NCBI RefSeq assembly: GCF_029338315.1
Contig: NZ_CP119794.1
Location: 3,410,001 to 3,474,000 of the forward strand
Direction of reading: 5' to 3'
DNA: 64,000 nucleotides
Source: Haloarcula regularis
Lineage (GTDB): Archaea; Halobacteriota; Halobacteria; Halobacteriales; Haloarculaceae
Position numbers and translations under genes: made by a program
Notes under the pieces: generated by a model
The model's input: the letters and a program-made list of their open reading frames with translations, nothing else
Database searches by the model: none
Told to the model about the DNA's origin: nothing
In this document: piece after piece, positions 53,933 through 63,206 of the stretch
Layout of the letters: every line of letters starts with the position of its first letter
Numbering within the stretch: position 1 is the first letter of the stretch

Positions 53933-55002
53933 AGTTCACCCCGCCTGTACTCGCTGTAGAGGTACGGCGCGATGATGAGCAGCGCCAGGACAAAGAGTAC
54001 GATGGCGATGGCCGACCCGTAGGCCCACTCGTTGCCGCCGGTGAAGGCCTCCCGGTACATCATCGTCGCCAGGATGTCGAGGTTCGCGCCCGGCTGGTCG
54101 CCTCGCAGCGCGAAAATGAAGTCGAACGCCTTCAGCGCGAACACCATCAGGACGACCGAGGCCGACACCGCCGAGGCCCGCAGTTGCGGGACGATGACCC
54201 GCATGTACATCCGAACCGTCGAGGCGCCGTCGACGCGGGCGGCCTCGTAGTGCTCGGTCGGAATCGCCCGCAGGCCCGCCAGGAAGACGACCATCGCGTA
54301 GCCGCTGAACTGCCAGAGGAGGGCAAAGATGACCGCCGGCAGCGCCGTCGTGTTCCAGGAGAGCCACTGCAGCACCGTCGCGTTGATGGCCTCCGGTTTC
54401 AGGAGCGTCACGAGCAGGCCCTCGAGGTTGAGCAGCCGGAGGAAGGTGTTGATGACGCCGTTGCGGGCGTTGTACATCCATGCCCACATCGTCGCCGTGA
54501 CGACGAACGAGAGGGACATCGGGAGCAGGTAGATCGTCCGGAAGGTGTTCTCGAAGCGTATCTGCTGGTCGATGAGTATCGCGGCCAGCAGCCCGACGAC
54601 GAGACACAGCAGCGTGAACACCACGAGCAACACGATGGTGTTCTGTGTCGCCTGCCAGAACGCGCCGTCGCCCAGCAACCGGGCGTACATCTCGACGTCG
54701 AGGTCGGAGTAGTCGGCGCCGGAAAGCGACAGCCCCTCCCAGTCGGTCAGCGAGATGATGGCGTTCCAGAAGATGGCGCCGTAGACGAAAAACCCCGCCA
54801 GGACGACCGGCGGGAGCCAGAACGGCGAGGACTCGACCAGTTCCCACTCCACCGGGAGCCGGTCCCGCAGTGCGGTCCGTCGGCGCTCGCCGACCGCAGT
54901 TCCGCCGTCTGTCGCGACCTTGTCGTCGGTCGGTGCTGTACGTCGTGCGGCTGACCGGAGCCTCGCTCCGGCAGTTCGGAGTCGGGTGAGTATCTCGCGC
55001 AT
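53929..55002 (-). CDS. ABC sugar-type transporter permease (MalF-like)
   Basis: A 357-residue permease. A charged N-terminus of about 60 residues precedes six or more helices (PFWLPPVVLAGFFVYGAIFW first). The EAA loop is HYEAARVDGASTVRMYMRVIVP. It is the first gene of the three-gene operon. The ATG at 55002 lies 350 bases from the nearest AT-rich promoter-like region; an in-frame GTG at 55338 exists but its 112-residue extension is Arg/Ser/Thr-rich and unlike a protein. No binding-protein gene is present in the operon. Confidence 0.88.
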   Translation of the reverse strand: MREILTRLRTAGARLRSAARRTAPTDDKVATDGGTAVGERRRTALRDRLPVEWELVESSPFWLPPVVLAGFFVYGAIFWNAIISLTDWEGLSLSGADYSDLDVEMYARLLGDGAFWQATQNTIVLLVVFTLLCLVVGLLAAILIDQQIRFENTFRTIYLLPMSLSFVVTATMWAWMYNARNGVINTFLRLLNLEGLLVTLLKPEAINATVLQWLSWNTTALPAVIFALLWQFSGYAMVVFLAGLRAIPTEHYEAARVDGASTVRMYMRVIVPQLRASAVSASVVLMVFALKAFDFIFALRGDQPGANLDILATMMYREAFTGGNEWAYGSAIAIVLFVLALLIIAPYLYSEYRRGEL

Positions 55003-55571
55003 GGGTGTGCCAGTCACGCGGCTGTGTCGTGGGGCGCCGCCTCGATGGCCCTGCGGTCCGTCGGTGTGCCAGTCCGACGGGCGGCCGTGACGGGCAGTCA
55101 GCCAGTCGTCCCCGTCACGGGTCCGACACGACCCCGTCGCGAGCGACGCGTCCCAATCGGCCCGTCGCCCCGCGTGTGAGCGGCGGGTCGGTCCGTTCGA
55201 ATCCGAGTTTCCGCGTCCGGTGGTGGTTCCCTGCGACCGCGCGACCTGGTCGAACGCCGTGTGGACGCGACCTTGCCCGGCGTGGCGCCGGTCGGTACCT
55301 GCGGTCTGCGTGGGTCGCAACCGGAACTGCGAACTCACCGTAAGTCGAGACAGGTGACACTTAACGATTCCGAATGTTAATGCACAATTCTACGGGGTGA
55401 GACGGTGGAATTCGAGTGATTCACGGTTCTCGATTTCGCTCGGAGGGCTGTCACGTCGGGGGTGTCGGGGCGAGGGCAGGTGGGCGGTTCCCCCCGTGGA
55501 CAGCGACGTCTCGTGGCACAGTTCGGGTGTACCGGTGGCTTTTACGACCCGGCCGTCGACCCTCCAGCTGT
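55003..55571. other. Long non-coding stretch upstream of the ABC operon and fumarase
   Basis: About 570 bases. AT-rich DNA at 55350-55395 (around TTAACG and TTAATG) is promoter-like for the operon on the minus strand, leaving an untranslated leader of about 350 bases. The sequence GGTGTGCCAGTC occurs twice (about 55004 and 55061), 57 bases apart. Nothing here resembles the expected binding-protein gene. Fumarase has its start at 55572. Confidence 0.5.
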
Positions 55572-56978
55572 ATGACCGACGAGTTTCGGACCGAACAGGA
55601 CAGTCTCGGTGAGATGCAGGTCCCCGCGGACGCCTACTGGGGGGCACAGACACAGCGTGCGGTCGAGAACTTCCCCATCAGCGGCGAGACGTTCGGTCGG
55701 CGGTTCGTCCGTGCGCTGGGCGTGGTCAAGAAGGCCGCGGCGCAGGCCAACCGCGACCTGGAGGCCGTCCCCGAGGACAAGGCCGACTGCATCGTCCAGG
55801 CCGCAGACGAGGTCATCGCCGGCGAGCACGACGACCAGTTCCCGGTCGACGTCTTCCAGACCGGGTCGGGAACCTCCTCGAACATGAACGCCAACGAGGT
55901 CATCGCCAACCGCGCGACCGAGCTGTACGGCGGCGAAATCGGGACCCGGGAGATCCACCCCAACGACCACGTCAACTTCGGCCAGTCGAGCAACGACGTC
56001 ATCCCGACGGCCATGCACGTCGCCGCCCTCGAGGCCGTCGAGAAGGACGTGGTCCCCGGCCTGAAGGTCCTGCGCGACGAGCTGGCCGCGAAGGAAGCGG
56101 AGTTCGACGACGTCGTCAAGACCGGTCGGACCCACCTCCAGGACGCCACGCCCATCACGCTCGGCCAGGAGTTCTCGGGCTACCGGACCCAGATAGAAAA
56201 GGGCATCTCCCGGGTGCAGGACACGCAGGGGCGACTCGCGGAACTCGCCCTCGGGGGCACCGCCGTCGGGACGGGGCTCAACACCCTGCCGGAGTTCCCC
56301 GGGAAGGCAGCCGAGTACATCAGCGAGGAGACGGGCATCGACTTCCGGGAGGCCGACAACCACTTCGAGGCCCAGGCCGCCCACGACGCCATGTCCGAGG
56401 CCCACGGCGCGCTCCGGACGGTCGCCGGCTCGCTGAACAAGATCGCCAACGACCTCCGTCTGCTCGCTTCCGGCCCGCGAAACGGCCTCGGCGAACTCGA
56501 CCAGCCGGAGAACCAGCCCGGCTCCTCGATCATGCCCGGGAAGATAAACCCGGTCGTCGCCGAGTCCGTCAACCAGCTTCACAAGCAGGTCGTCGGCAAC
56601 GACGCCGCCGTCTCGGCCGGCGCCGCCGAGGGCCAGATCGACCTCAACCTCTACAAGCCACTCCTCGCGCACAACTTCCTCCAGTCGGCCCGCCTGATCG
56701 CCAACGGGAGCGAGGTGTTCGCCGAGAAGTTCGTCGCGAAGCTCGAGGCCGACCGCGAGCACTGCGCCGAGCGCGTCCAGCAGAGCATGGCGCTTGCGAC
56801 GGCGCTCAACCCGGCCATCGGCTACGACAAGGCCAGCAAGGTCGCCAAGCGCGCCCTCGCGGAGGGCAAGACCATCCGCGAGGTCGTCCTCGAGGAGGGG
56901 TACCTCGACGAGGACGAGGTCGACGAAGTGCTCGACCCGGTGAAGATGACGAGACGCGGCGTCCTCGGCGACGACTGA
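55572..56978 (+). CDS. fumC: Fumarate hydratase class II
   Basis: A 468-residue citric-acid-cycle enzyme interconverting fumarate and malate, without an iron-sulfur cluster. The signature GSSIMPGKINP is at 317-327 with the catalytic Ser in the mobile loop; THLQDATP holds the catalytic His (188). VFQTGSGTSSNMNANEV is the substrate-binding region. Start MTDEFRTEQDSLGE is typical. It diverges from the ABC operon. Confidence 0.93.
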   Translation: MTDEFRTEQDSLGEMQVPADAYWGAQTQRAVENFPISGETFGRRFVRALGVVKKAAAQANRDLEAVPEDKADCIVQAADEVIAGEHDDQFPVDVFQTGSGTSSNMNANEVIANRATELYGGEIGTREIHPNDHVNFGQSSNDVIPTAMHVAALEAVEKDVVPGLKVLRDELAAKEAEFDDVVKTGRTHLQDATPITLGQEFSGYRTQIEKGISRVQDTQGRLAELALGGTAVGTGLNTLPEFPGKAAEYISEETGIDFREADNHFEAQAAHDAMSEAHGALRTVAGSLNKIANDLRLLASGPRNGLGELDQPENQPGSSIMPGKINPVVAESVNQLHKQVVGNDAAVSAGAAEGQIDLNLYKPLLAHNFLQSARLIANGSEVFAEKFVAKLEADREHCAERVQQSMALATALNPAIGYDKASKVAKRALAEGKTIREVVLEEGYLDEDEVDEVLDPVKMTRRGVLGDD

Positions 56979-57012
56979 GCGGGAGTCCGCTGGCGGTCCG
57001 GTCGCGGGAGCC

Positions 57013-57840
57013 TCAGTCGCTGTCTGTCTCGTTGGCAGCGGCCACCTGCGCTTTCGCCTCCCCGAGCCACGCCGGCGGCTCGACGGTCGTCGCGTCTATC
57101 CTCTCGTATCGGAAACTGTAGCGGATCTCCTCACTGGCCGTGACATACCGGATGTCCATGCGGTAGACGAGTCCCGTGGCGTCGACGAGCAGGGCGACCC
57201 GGTAGGTCTCGGGTTCCGAGAGTAGCGATGCCCAGGGCGGCGACCCGCCCGCGCCGACGAGCCGGACGTACTGGCGCCCGTCGCGCTGGACCCGCGCGGT
57301 CCACGTCTCGTTCGTGACGAGGTACCGGTCGACGTAGAAGGCCGTCTCGTAGGCGTACTGGTCGCGGCCGAAGCGTATCTCGCCGCCGCGGTAGGTGACC
57401 GACCCGTCGGTGGCGCGACGTTCGTACCACTGCTCGCCGTCGCCGTACGTCGACTGTCGGTACTCGGTCCGGTTACCGTCGGCCGAGGTCCGGACCCGCT
57501 CCAGGTCGTGCCGGTACGTCCGCACCCCGGAGACGACCGTCGTCTCGTTGCGCCGGAGGGTCGTGGTGGTCTCGTTGTTTCGCGTACGCGTCGCGACGTA
57601 CCGCTCGTGCATCGTGTACGAGCGGTTCGCCAGAGCGTCCCGGTGGGCCGTCGAGAGCGTCCGCGCGCTGTGCAGCCCGTCCTCGGAGATGCCCGGCGGC
57701 AACACCGGGGGCGCCGCCGCGGCGGTCGGGACCGGGGCCGGCGTGACGGTCTCGGCCGGCCGCTCCCCGACCCCCGCGAGGGACGTACACCCGGCGGTGA
57801 CGACGAGGACGGCGACCGCGGCCGCGTAGTGCCACCGCAT
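57013..57840 (-). CDS. Lipoprotein (DUF7537-like)
   Basis: A 275-residue secreted protein. The signal with lipobox is AVLVVTAGCTSLAG (Cys 18), so it is a lipid-anchored protein outside the membrane. The body is rich in Thr, Arg and Tyr with many strands (RTYRHDLERVRTSADGNRTEY); it resembles the haloarchaeal DUF7537 lipoproteins, possibly of the LolA/outer-lipid-binding fold. Function unknown. Confidence 0.78.
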   Translation of the reverse strand: MRWHYAAAVAVLVVTAGCTSLAGVGERPAETVTPAPVPTAAAAPPVLPPGISEDGLHSARTLSTAHRDALANRSYTMHERYVATRTRNNETTTTLRRNETTVVSGVRTYRHDLERVRTSADGNRTEYRQSTYGDGEQWYERRATDGSVTYRGGEIRFGRDQYAYETAFYVDRYLVTNETWTARVQRDGRQYVRLVGAGGSPPWASLLSEPETYRVALLVDATGLVYRMDIRYVTASEEIRYSFRYERIDATTVEPPAWLGEAKAQVAAANETDSD

Positions 57841-57920
57841 ACCACGCCGTTGGGTCCTGGGAGCAAAGGCGTCCGCCGGAAGGGTGCGTTTTTTGGCCCC
57901 CGGTCACGGACACGCTGACA

Positions 57921-59795
57921 ATGACTGCCGCCGACTTCGACTACGAGGACCTGGGGCTCGTGGCCGGGCTGGAGATCCACCAGCAGCTGGACACCGCGAC
58001 CAAGCTGTTCTGTAACTGCCCGACCGCCCTGCGCGAACCCGAGGCCGCCGAGCGGTCGTTCACCCGGTACCTCCACCCGACCAAGAGCGAACTCGGCGAG
58101 ATAGACGAGGCCGCCTTAGAGGAGAGCATGGTCGACCGGGAGTTCGAGTACCTGGCCTACGATACGACCTGCCTGGTCGAGGAGGACGACGAACCGCCCC
58201 ACCGCATCGACCGCGAGGCGATGGACACCGCCATCGAGATCGCGCAACTGCTGGACATGGACGTCGTCGACCAGGTCAACGTCATGCGCAAGATCGTCGT
58301 CGACGGCTCGAACACCACCGGCTTCCAGCGGTCGATGCTGGTCGGCAACGACGGGGAGATCTCGACCAGCGAGGGGCCCGTCGGCGTCGAGGACATCCTG
58401 CTCGAGGAGGAGTCCTGCCAGCGCGTCGAGGAGACCGCGGACGGGGTCCGCTTCTCGCTGGACCGCCTGGGCATCCCGCTGGTCGAGATCGGCACGAAAC
58501 CCGACATCAGCACGCCCGAACAGGCCCGCGAGGCGGCCGAGCGCATCGGGATGCTGCTGCGCTCGACCGGCAAGGTCAAGCGCGGCCTGGGCACGATTCG
58601 CCAGGACGTCAACGTCTCCATCGCCGAGGGCGCCCGCATCGAACTGAAGGGCGTCCAGAGCCTCGACGATATCGAGGCTCTGGTCCGCAACGAGGTCCGG
58701 CGCCAGGTCGAACTGCTCGACATCCGCGACGAGCTCCAGGCACGGGACGCCAGCGTCGGCGACCCCCGGGACGTCACCGAGGTCTTCGAGGACACCGATT
58801 CCGGCGTCATCCAGGGTGCACTCTCCTCGGGCGGGCGCGTCCAGGCCGTCCTGCTGTCCGGGTTCGACGGGCTCGTGGGTCGCGAGATTCAGCCCGACCG
58901 CCGCCTCGGGACGGAGCTATCCGACCACGCCAAGCGCCACGGCGCCGGCGGCATCTTCCACACGGACGAGCTGCCGGCCTACGGCGTCACCGAGGCCGAG
59001 GTCGAAGCGCTCCGCGAGGCGGTCGGGGCCGACCCCGAGGACGCTGTCGCGATCGTCGCCGACGACCCCGAGACGGCCGAACTGGCCATCGAGGCCGTCG
59101 TCGACCGCGCCGAGACGGCCCTGAAGGGCGTCCCCGAGGAGACCCGCGACGCCACCGCCGACGCCACCTCGCGGTACCTCCGCCCGCTCCCCGGTGCGGC
59201 CCGGATGTACCCCGAGACGGACGTGCCACCGGTCGAACCGGACCCGAGCGACGTCGAGACGCCGGAACTGCTGACCGAGAAGGTCGAGCGCTACCAGGCC
59301 GAGTACGACTTAGACGAGGGGCTGGCCCGCCAGGTGGCCTACGGCCAGCGCTGGCCGCTGTTCGAGTCGGTCGTCGACGACGGCGTCGACGCCACGCTCG
59401 CCGCGGGGGTGCTCGAGTCGACGCTGACCGAACTCCGGCGCGACGACGTGCCGGTCGCGAACCTGACCGACGCCCACCTCCGGGACACGCTGGAACTGGT
59501 CGACGGCGGCGAGGTTCCACGGGAGGGCATCGAGGACCTCCTGACCGCGCTCGCCGAGACGCCGTCGCTCTCGGCTTCGGAGGCTGTCGAACAGGAGGAC
59601 CTTGGCGGCGTCGGCGAGGACGAGGTCCGCGAGGCCATCGTCGAGGTGGTCGAGCGCAACGCCGACCAGGTCGACGCCGAGGGCATGGGCGCGTTCTCGG
59701 CGCTGATGGGCGAGTGCATGGGCGCGCTCCGCGGGAAGGCCGACGGCGACGTGGTCAGCGACGTGCTCCGCGAGGAGATTCAGAAGCGCGCCTGA
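57921..59795 (+). CDS. gatE: Glu-tRNA(Gln) amidotransferase subunit E
   Basis: A 624-residue subunit that, with GatD, converts Glu-tRNA(Gln) to Gln-tRNA(Gln), the archaeal route to glutaminyl-tRNA. GLVAGLEIHQQLDT is the GatB/E opening with the kinase site; LGTIRQDVNVSI and YLRPLPGAARMYPETDVPP are also diagnostic, the latter in the GatE-specific AspRS-like insertion. The C-terminus has the helical tail domain (MGAFSALMGECMGALRGKADG). GatD is not here. Confidence 0.93.
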   Translation: MTAADFDYEDLGLVAGLEIHQQLDTATKLFCNCPTALREPEAAERSFTRYLHPTKSELGEIDEAALEESMVDREFEYLAYDTTCLVEEDDEPPHRIDREAMDTAIEIAQLLDMDVVDQVNVMRKIVVDGSNTTGFQRSMLVGNDGEISTSEGPVGVEDILLEEESCQRVEETADGVRFSLDRLGIPLVEIGTKPDISTPEQAREAAERIGMLLRSTGKVKRGLGTIRQDVNVSIAEGARIELKGVQSLDDIEALVRNEVRRQVELLDIRDELQARDASVGDPRDVTEVFEDTDSGVIQGALSSGGRVQAVLLSGFDGLVGREIQPDRRLGTELSDHAKRHGAGGIFHTDELPAYGVTEAEVEALREAVGADPEDAVAIVADDPETAELAIEAVVDRAETALKGVPEETRDATADATSRYLRPLPGAARMYPETDVPPVEPDPSDVETPELLTEKVERYQAEYDLDEGLARQVAYGQRWPLFESVVDDGVDATLAAGVLESTLTELRRDDVPVANLTDAHLRDTLELVDGGEVPREGIEDLLTALAETPSLSASEAVEQEDLGGVGEDEVREAIVEVVERNADQVDAEGMGAFSALMGECMGALRGKADGDVVSDVLREEIQKRA

Positions 59796-59866
59796 GCAGC
59801 CGAGACACACACACCTGAGCCCCGCGCAGGCGATATCTTTCTATCCCCGGGGGGTCTACACCCGGT

Positions 59867-61339
59867 ATGTACGACGTAGGGGACCTGCTACCAGTCGATG
59901 GCCTCGACCCGGGCTCGACGCTCTTGCTGGTCGGGCCACCGATGACCGGGAAGCGACTCCTCGGCATGCGACTGCTGGAACGGGGGTTCGCCGACGGGGA
60001 GGCCGCGGCGCTCGTCTCGACTGACTCGAGCGCCGACGACGTCCGTGAGATGATGGGACAGATCCACGGCGAGGCCGTCGACGGGCTCCCCTTCGGCGTC
60101 GTGGACTGCGTCGGGGAGATGCAGAGCCGCGACCAACTCGGCCCGCTGGACCACCGCGTCGGCTCGCCGGCCGACCTCACGGGCATCGGGATGGAACTGA
60201 CCGACCTGCTCGAAACCCTCTACACCGAACACTCGACCCGCCTCCGTCTCGGCCTCTTCTCGCTTACGACCATGTCGATGTACGCCTCCGTCGAGCAGGT
60301 CGTCCGCTTCCTGCACGTCCTCAGCAGCCGCGTCTCGGAGGCGGAGGGGGTCGGGTTCGTCGTCGCCCACTCGGATACAATGGACGACGAGGCCCTCACG
60401 CAGCTCCGGTCGTTCGTCGACGGCGTCGTCGAGGTCCGGGAGGACGACGGCGCGACCGAACTCAGGGTGCTGGGCGTGACCGACGAACCCACTGACTGGG
60501 TCCCGTTCGCGAGATCGCTCGAGCGCGAGCCGTCGGTGACGGGTCCCGCCGCGGGACCGGCCGACGTCGACGTCCCCGAGTCGCTCCGGGCGGTCATGGA
60601 CGAGGTGCAGATGGGGCGACCCACGCTGACCATCTGCAACTACGACCGGGCCCCGGAGACCCTCTCGGAGATAGAGCGGTACTTCGACCGACACAACGTC
60701 ACGGTTCGGGAGGCGACGCTGGACGTCGACCAGCCCCGTTCGTTCGCCCTGCTCCACCACGGTGACGACCTGCTGGCCTCCGAGAACGCCCAGTCGCTCC
60801 GGAGCGCCATCGAGATCGACTCCGGCGAGACAGACGCGTTCGCCGAACGCCGGGCCTCGGACCTGCTGACGCGGCTCGAGGAGTCCATCTTCGGCGCTTC
60901 GGCGGCCGACAAGTCGTTGCTCATCGACGTCAGCCACAACATCGAGATGCTGGCCGAGCGCAACGGGGGCGGCCGACTGCACGCCGGGTTCCAGCGCTTC
61001 TCACGGCTCGTCGACGACGAGCGGAGCGCCCGCATCTACCGGAAACTCTCCCGTGCGGGGACCGACGTACACGTCTACGGCGTGCCGGACGCCGACATCG
61101 ACCTGGACGGCGTCGTGCCCCACGGCCACGACGAACCGGAGATCGCCAACTCCTGGTTCGTCGTCTACGACGGCAACGGCAACCCGGACCAGCGGGCCAC
61201 GCTGCTCGCCTTCGAGACCGGCGACAACGAGTACAACGGGTTCTGGACGTACGACAGCGACATCACCAGTCGGCTCGACGCCTACCTCACCGAGACCTAC
61301 GTCGACGCCGCCTCGGAGGCCGACCTCCCGACCGACTGA
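59867..61339 (+). CDS. KaiC/RecA-like ATPase with a DICT sensory domain
   Basis: A 490-residue protein. Residues 1-230 resemble a KaiC/RecA-type ATPase fold: the P-loop is degenerate (GPPMTGKR, 23-30), with Lys29 conserved; a Walker B Asp-like position in LRLGLFSLTTM lacks Asp. Residues about 255-330 (PTLTICNYDRAPETLSEIER) are the DICT sensory domain, usually linked to light or redox signalling. The C-terminal part has another alpha/beta domain. No partner kinase is adjacent. Role in signalling is by domain content only. Confidence 0.8.
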   Translation: MYDVGDLLPVDGLDPGSTLLLVGPPMTGKRLLGMRLLERGFADGEAAALVSTDSSADDVREMMGQIHGEAVDGLPFGVVDCVGEMQSRDQLGPLDHRVGSPADLTGIGMELTDLLETLYTEHSTRLRLGLFSLTTMSMYASVEQVVRFLHVLSSRVSEAEGVGFVVAHSDTMDDEALTQLRSFVDGVVEVREDDGATELRVLGVTDEPTDWVPFARSLEREPSVTGPAAGPADVDVPESLRAVMDEVQMGRPTLTICNYDRAPETLSEIERYFDRHNVTVREATLDVDQPRSFALLHHGDDLLASENAQSLRSAIEIDSGETDAFAERRASDLLTRLEESIFGASAADKSLLIDVSHNIEMLAERNGGGRLHAGFQRFSRLVDDERSARIYRKLSRAGTDVHVYGVPDADIDLDGVVPHGHDEPEIANSWFVVYDGNGNPDQRATLLAFETGDNEYNGFWTYDSDITSRLDAYLTETYVDAASEADLPTD

Positions 61340-61340
61340 C

Positions 61341-62060
61341 TCACTCCTCGCCATCGAGGCGGAGACTCGCCTTCCGGAGGAGGCCGCGGAGCGTCTTCGC
61401 CTCGCGACCCGTCGGGTGGGCCCGTCCCAGCAGGCGCCGGAACATCCGCCGGGCCTTGGGCTGTTTCTCTGCCGGATGACCGACGGCCTCGAGGAAGGCG
61501 GCGAACTCCTCGTGGACGCCCTCGACGGCCCGCTCCTCGGCCCGCGTGTGCAGCGAGTCGGGGTGCTGGTCGCGCTCGACGGTCACGTCTCGAAGTTCGT
61601 AGAGGAGGATCGTCGCCGCCTGACCGAGGTTCAGGACCGGGTAGTCCTCGCTCGCGGGGATCGAACAGACCTCGTCCAGGCGTGCCAGTTCGTCGTTGGT
61701 CAGGCCCACACGCTCGCGCCCGAAGATCATGCAGGTGTCGCTCTCGACGTCGGCCAGCGTGTCGGCCAGCTCCCGCGGCGTCTTCGCCGGGTACCTGACG
61801 TGGTTCCGGTCGTCCTCGTTCGGGACGGCCGTGCAGGCGACGGTGTGGTAGTTCTCGACCAGGTGGTCGAACGTGACCTCGCGTGCGTCCGGCAGGACGT
61901 CCTCGCGGGCCTGCCCGGCGAAGCCGTAGGCCTCGCCGTCGGGGTCTAACTCCGGCGGGTCGACGAGCAACAGGTCCGAGTGCCCGAAGTTCTTCATCGA
62001 GCGGGCGATGGTGCCGACGTTGCCCGGCGTCTCGGCGTCGACGACGGCGACCGATATCAT
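61341..62060 (-). CDS. trmJ: tRNA/rRNA methyltransferase, SpoU family (TrmJ)
   Basis: A 239-residue SPOUT-fold 2'-O-methyltransferase. MISVAVVDAETPGNVGTIARSMKNFG is the SpoU motif 1; CMIFGRERVGLTNDELARLD and YPVLNLGQAATILLYEL are motifs 2 and 3 forming the SAM-binding knot. TrmJ methylates C32 of tRNA. A C-terminal helical extension matches archaeal TrmJ. Its ATG overlaps the stop of the gene at 62057 (ATGA). Confidence 0.9.
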   Translation of the reverse strand: MISVAVVDAETPGNVGTIARSMKNFGHSDLLLVDPPELDPDGEAYGFAGQAREDVLPDAREVTFDHLVENYHTVACTAVPNEDDRNHVRYPAKTPRELADTLADVESDTCMIFGRERVGLTNDELARLDEVCSIPASEDYPVLNLGQAATILLYELRDVTVERDQHPDSLHTRAEERAVEGVHEEFAAFLEAVGHPAEKQPKARRMFRRLLGRAHPTGREAKTLRGLLRKASLRLDGEE

Positions 62061-62581
62061 ACGTCCAGGTCGTCGAGGTTCAGGTCGATGGCCTCGAGGT
62101 CCGCCTCGTCCATCTGCTCGAGCTCCGCCTCGAGCCCCGGGATGGCCTCGGCCCGACTCGGTGCCTCGGGGAGGGCCGTCGGGTCCTCGTCGACGTGCTC
62201 GAGGCCCTCGTAGTCCGCCGGCGCGCGCCCACCGTCGACGAACCACTCGTGGAACGCCTCCTGCATGGCGGTGTCGCCGGCGTACTGCTCGCCGCCTTCT
62301 TCGCGAAACCAGTAGAGGAAGTCCGGTTCGTGCGCCGAACAGAGGACCACCTCGCCGAGCGGTTCGCCGTAGATGACCTCGGCGACGTTACACTGGTCGG
62401 GCTGTTCGCGTCCCATCGAGAGCCAGCAGGCGTCACAGGGGTCGACTACTCGGTCGGCCAGCACGAGGATGCGCTGGCGCGTGTCCGGTTCCATGGTCTT
62501 CAGCGGGCGGACGCGGCCGTTCGAGTCCACGACGTCCGCGTCGAACCGCCAGCCCCGCAGGCCGATGCTCACCTTGTCCAT
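62057..62581 (-). CDS. Conserved haloarchaeal protein of unknown function
   Basis: A 174-residue acidic soluble protein. Two Cys near RVVDPCDACWLSM (CxxC) and one in PDQCNVAEV could bind a metal; another Cys in VVLCSAHEPDF. The last third (ADYEGLEHVDEDPTALPEAP) is a charged tail with helical repeats. It is coupled to trmJ and probably shares its mRNA, so an RNA-related job is possible. No named family is recalled with confidence. Confidence 0.65.
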   Translation of the reverse strand: MDKVSIGLRGWRFDADVVDSNGRVRPLKTMEPDTRQRILVLADRVVDPCDACWLSMGREQPDQCNVAEVIYGEPLGEVVLCSAHEPDFLYWFREEGGEQYAGDTAMQEAFHEWFVDGGRAPADYEGLEHVDEDPTALPEAPSRAEAIPGLEAELEQMDEADLEAIDLNLDDLDV

Positions 62582-62633
62582 ACCGGTGGCTAGTCCGTTG
62601 CGAGACTAAAAGAGCGCGATGTGACTGTTGCCG

Positions 62634-63206
62634 TCAGCCCAGCAGGAGCTTCAGCCACTTGTTGTTCTTGACGAACGAGAGCTCCTCGATGTAGCCGTCG
62701 AGTCCCAGGATGCGGCCGGAACCGAAGGCACCGAGACCGAACAGCAGGACGGCGTAGACGATGTGGTCGTCGACGACCCAGCCGTGAGCGACCGGGAGCC
62801 CAGCCAGCAGGCCGCCAGTCAGCGACGCCATCCAGTAGAAGATCATCATGACGGCGCCCCAGAAGGCGGCGAACCGCACCGCCACGCCCAGCAACAGTGC
62901 CAGGCCGGCAAGCGTCAAGCCGAGCATGTTCAGCCAGTCGATGAGCGGGTTACCGGCCATCGTGGCGAACAGCCCGGTGAAGGGGTTCCCCTCGGGAATC
63001 GCGTTCGCGAGGAACCCGGCCGCAGTCCAGTTGTTCTCCGGGTTGCCGTCCATGTAGGTGACGAGTTTGGTGATACCGCCCTGGAACAGCGTCCAGCCCA
63101 TCACGATGCGCATGAAGAACAGGGAATAGCCGACCCAGTTCTCCGAGTAGTCGAACTGTACGTCCCGGCCGAGGATTTCCGATTGTAGGGTTTGGCGAGT
63201 CGCCAT
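62634..63206 (-). CDS. DoxX family membrane protein (second copy)
   Basis: A 190-residue protein related to the one at 13429, with four helices and the same ending (GLDGYIEELSFVKNNKWLKLLLG). SLFFMRIVMGWTLFQGGITKL is the DoxX signature. Unlike the 13.4 kb copy, no partner gene follows and the promoter is leaderless. Conserved Asn/Trp (NWTAAGFLAN) lie in an external loop. Confidence 0.82.
   Translation of the reverse strand: MATRQTLQSEILGRDVQFDYSENWVGYSLFFMRIVMGWTLFQGGITKLVTYMDGNPENNWTAAGFLANAIPEGNPFTGLFATMAGNPLIDWLNMLGLTLAGLALLLGVAVRFAAFWGAVMMIFYWMASLTGGLLAGLPVAHGWVVDDHIVYAVLLFGLGAFGSGRILGLDGYIEELSFVKNNKWLKLLLG

Noticed and set aside
55185..55205. tRNA T-loop-like GTTCGAATC
   Set aside because: The flanking five bases are not complementary and no acceptor or anticodon arm is found.
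55115..55338. N-terminal extension of the MalF-like permease from a GTG at 55338
   Set aside because: The extra 112 residues are Arg/Ser/Thr-rich, with no hydrophobic or family-like features.
55416..55571. Extension of the fumarase gene upstream to 55416
   Set aside because: The ATG at 55572 gives the exact family N-terminus; the extension is unrelated.
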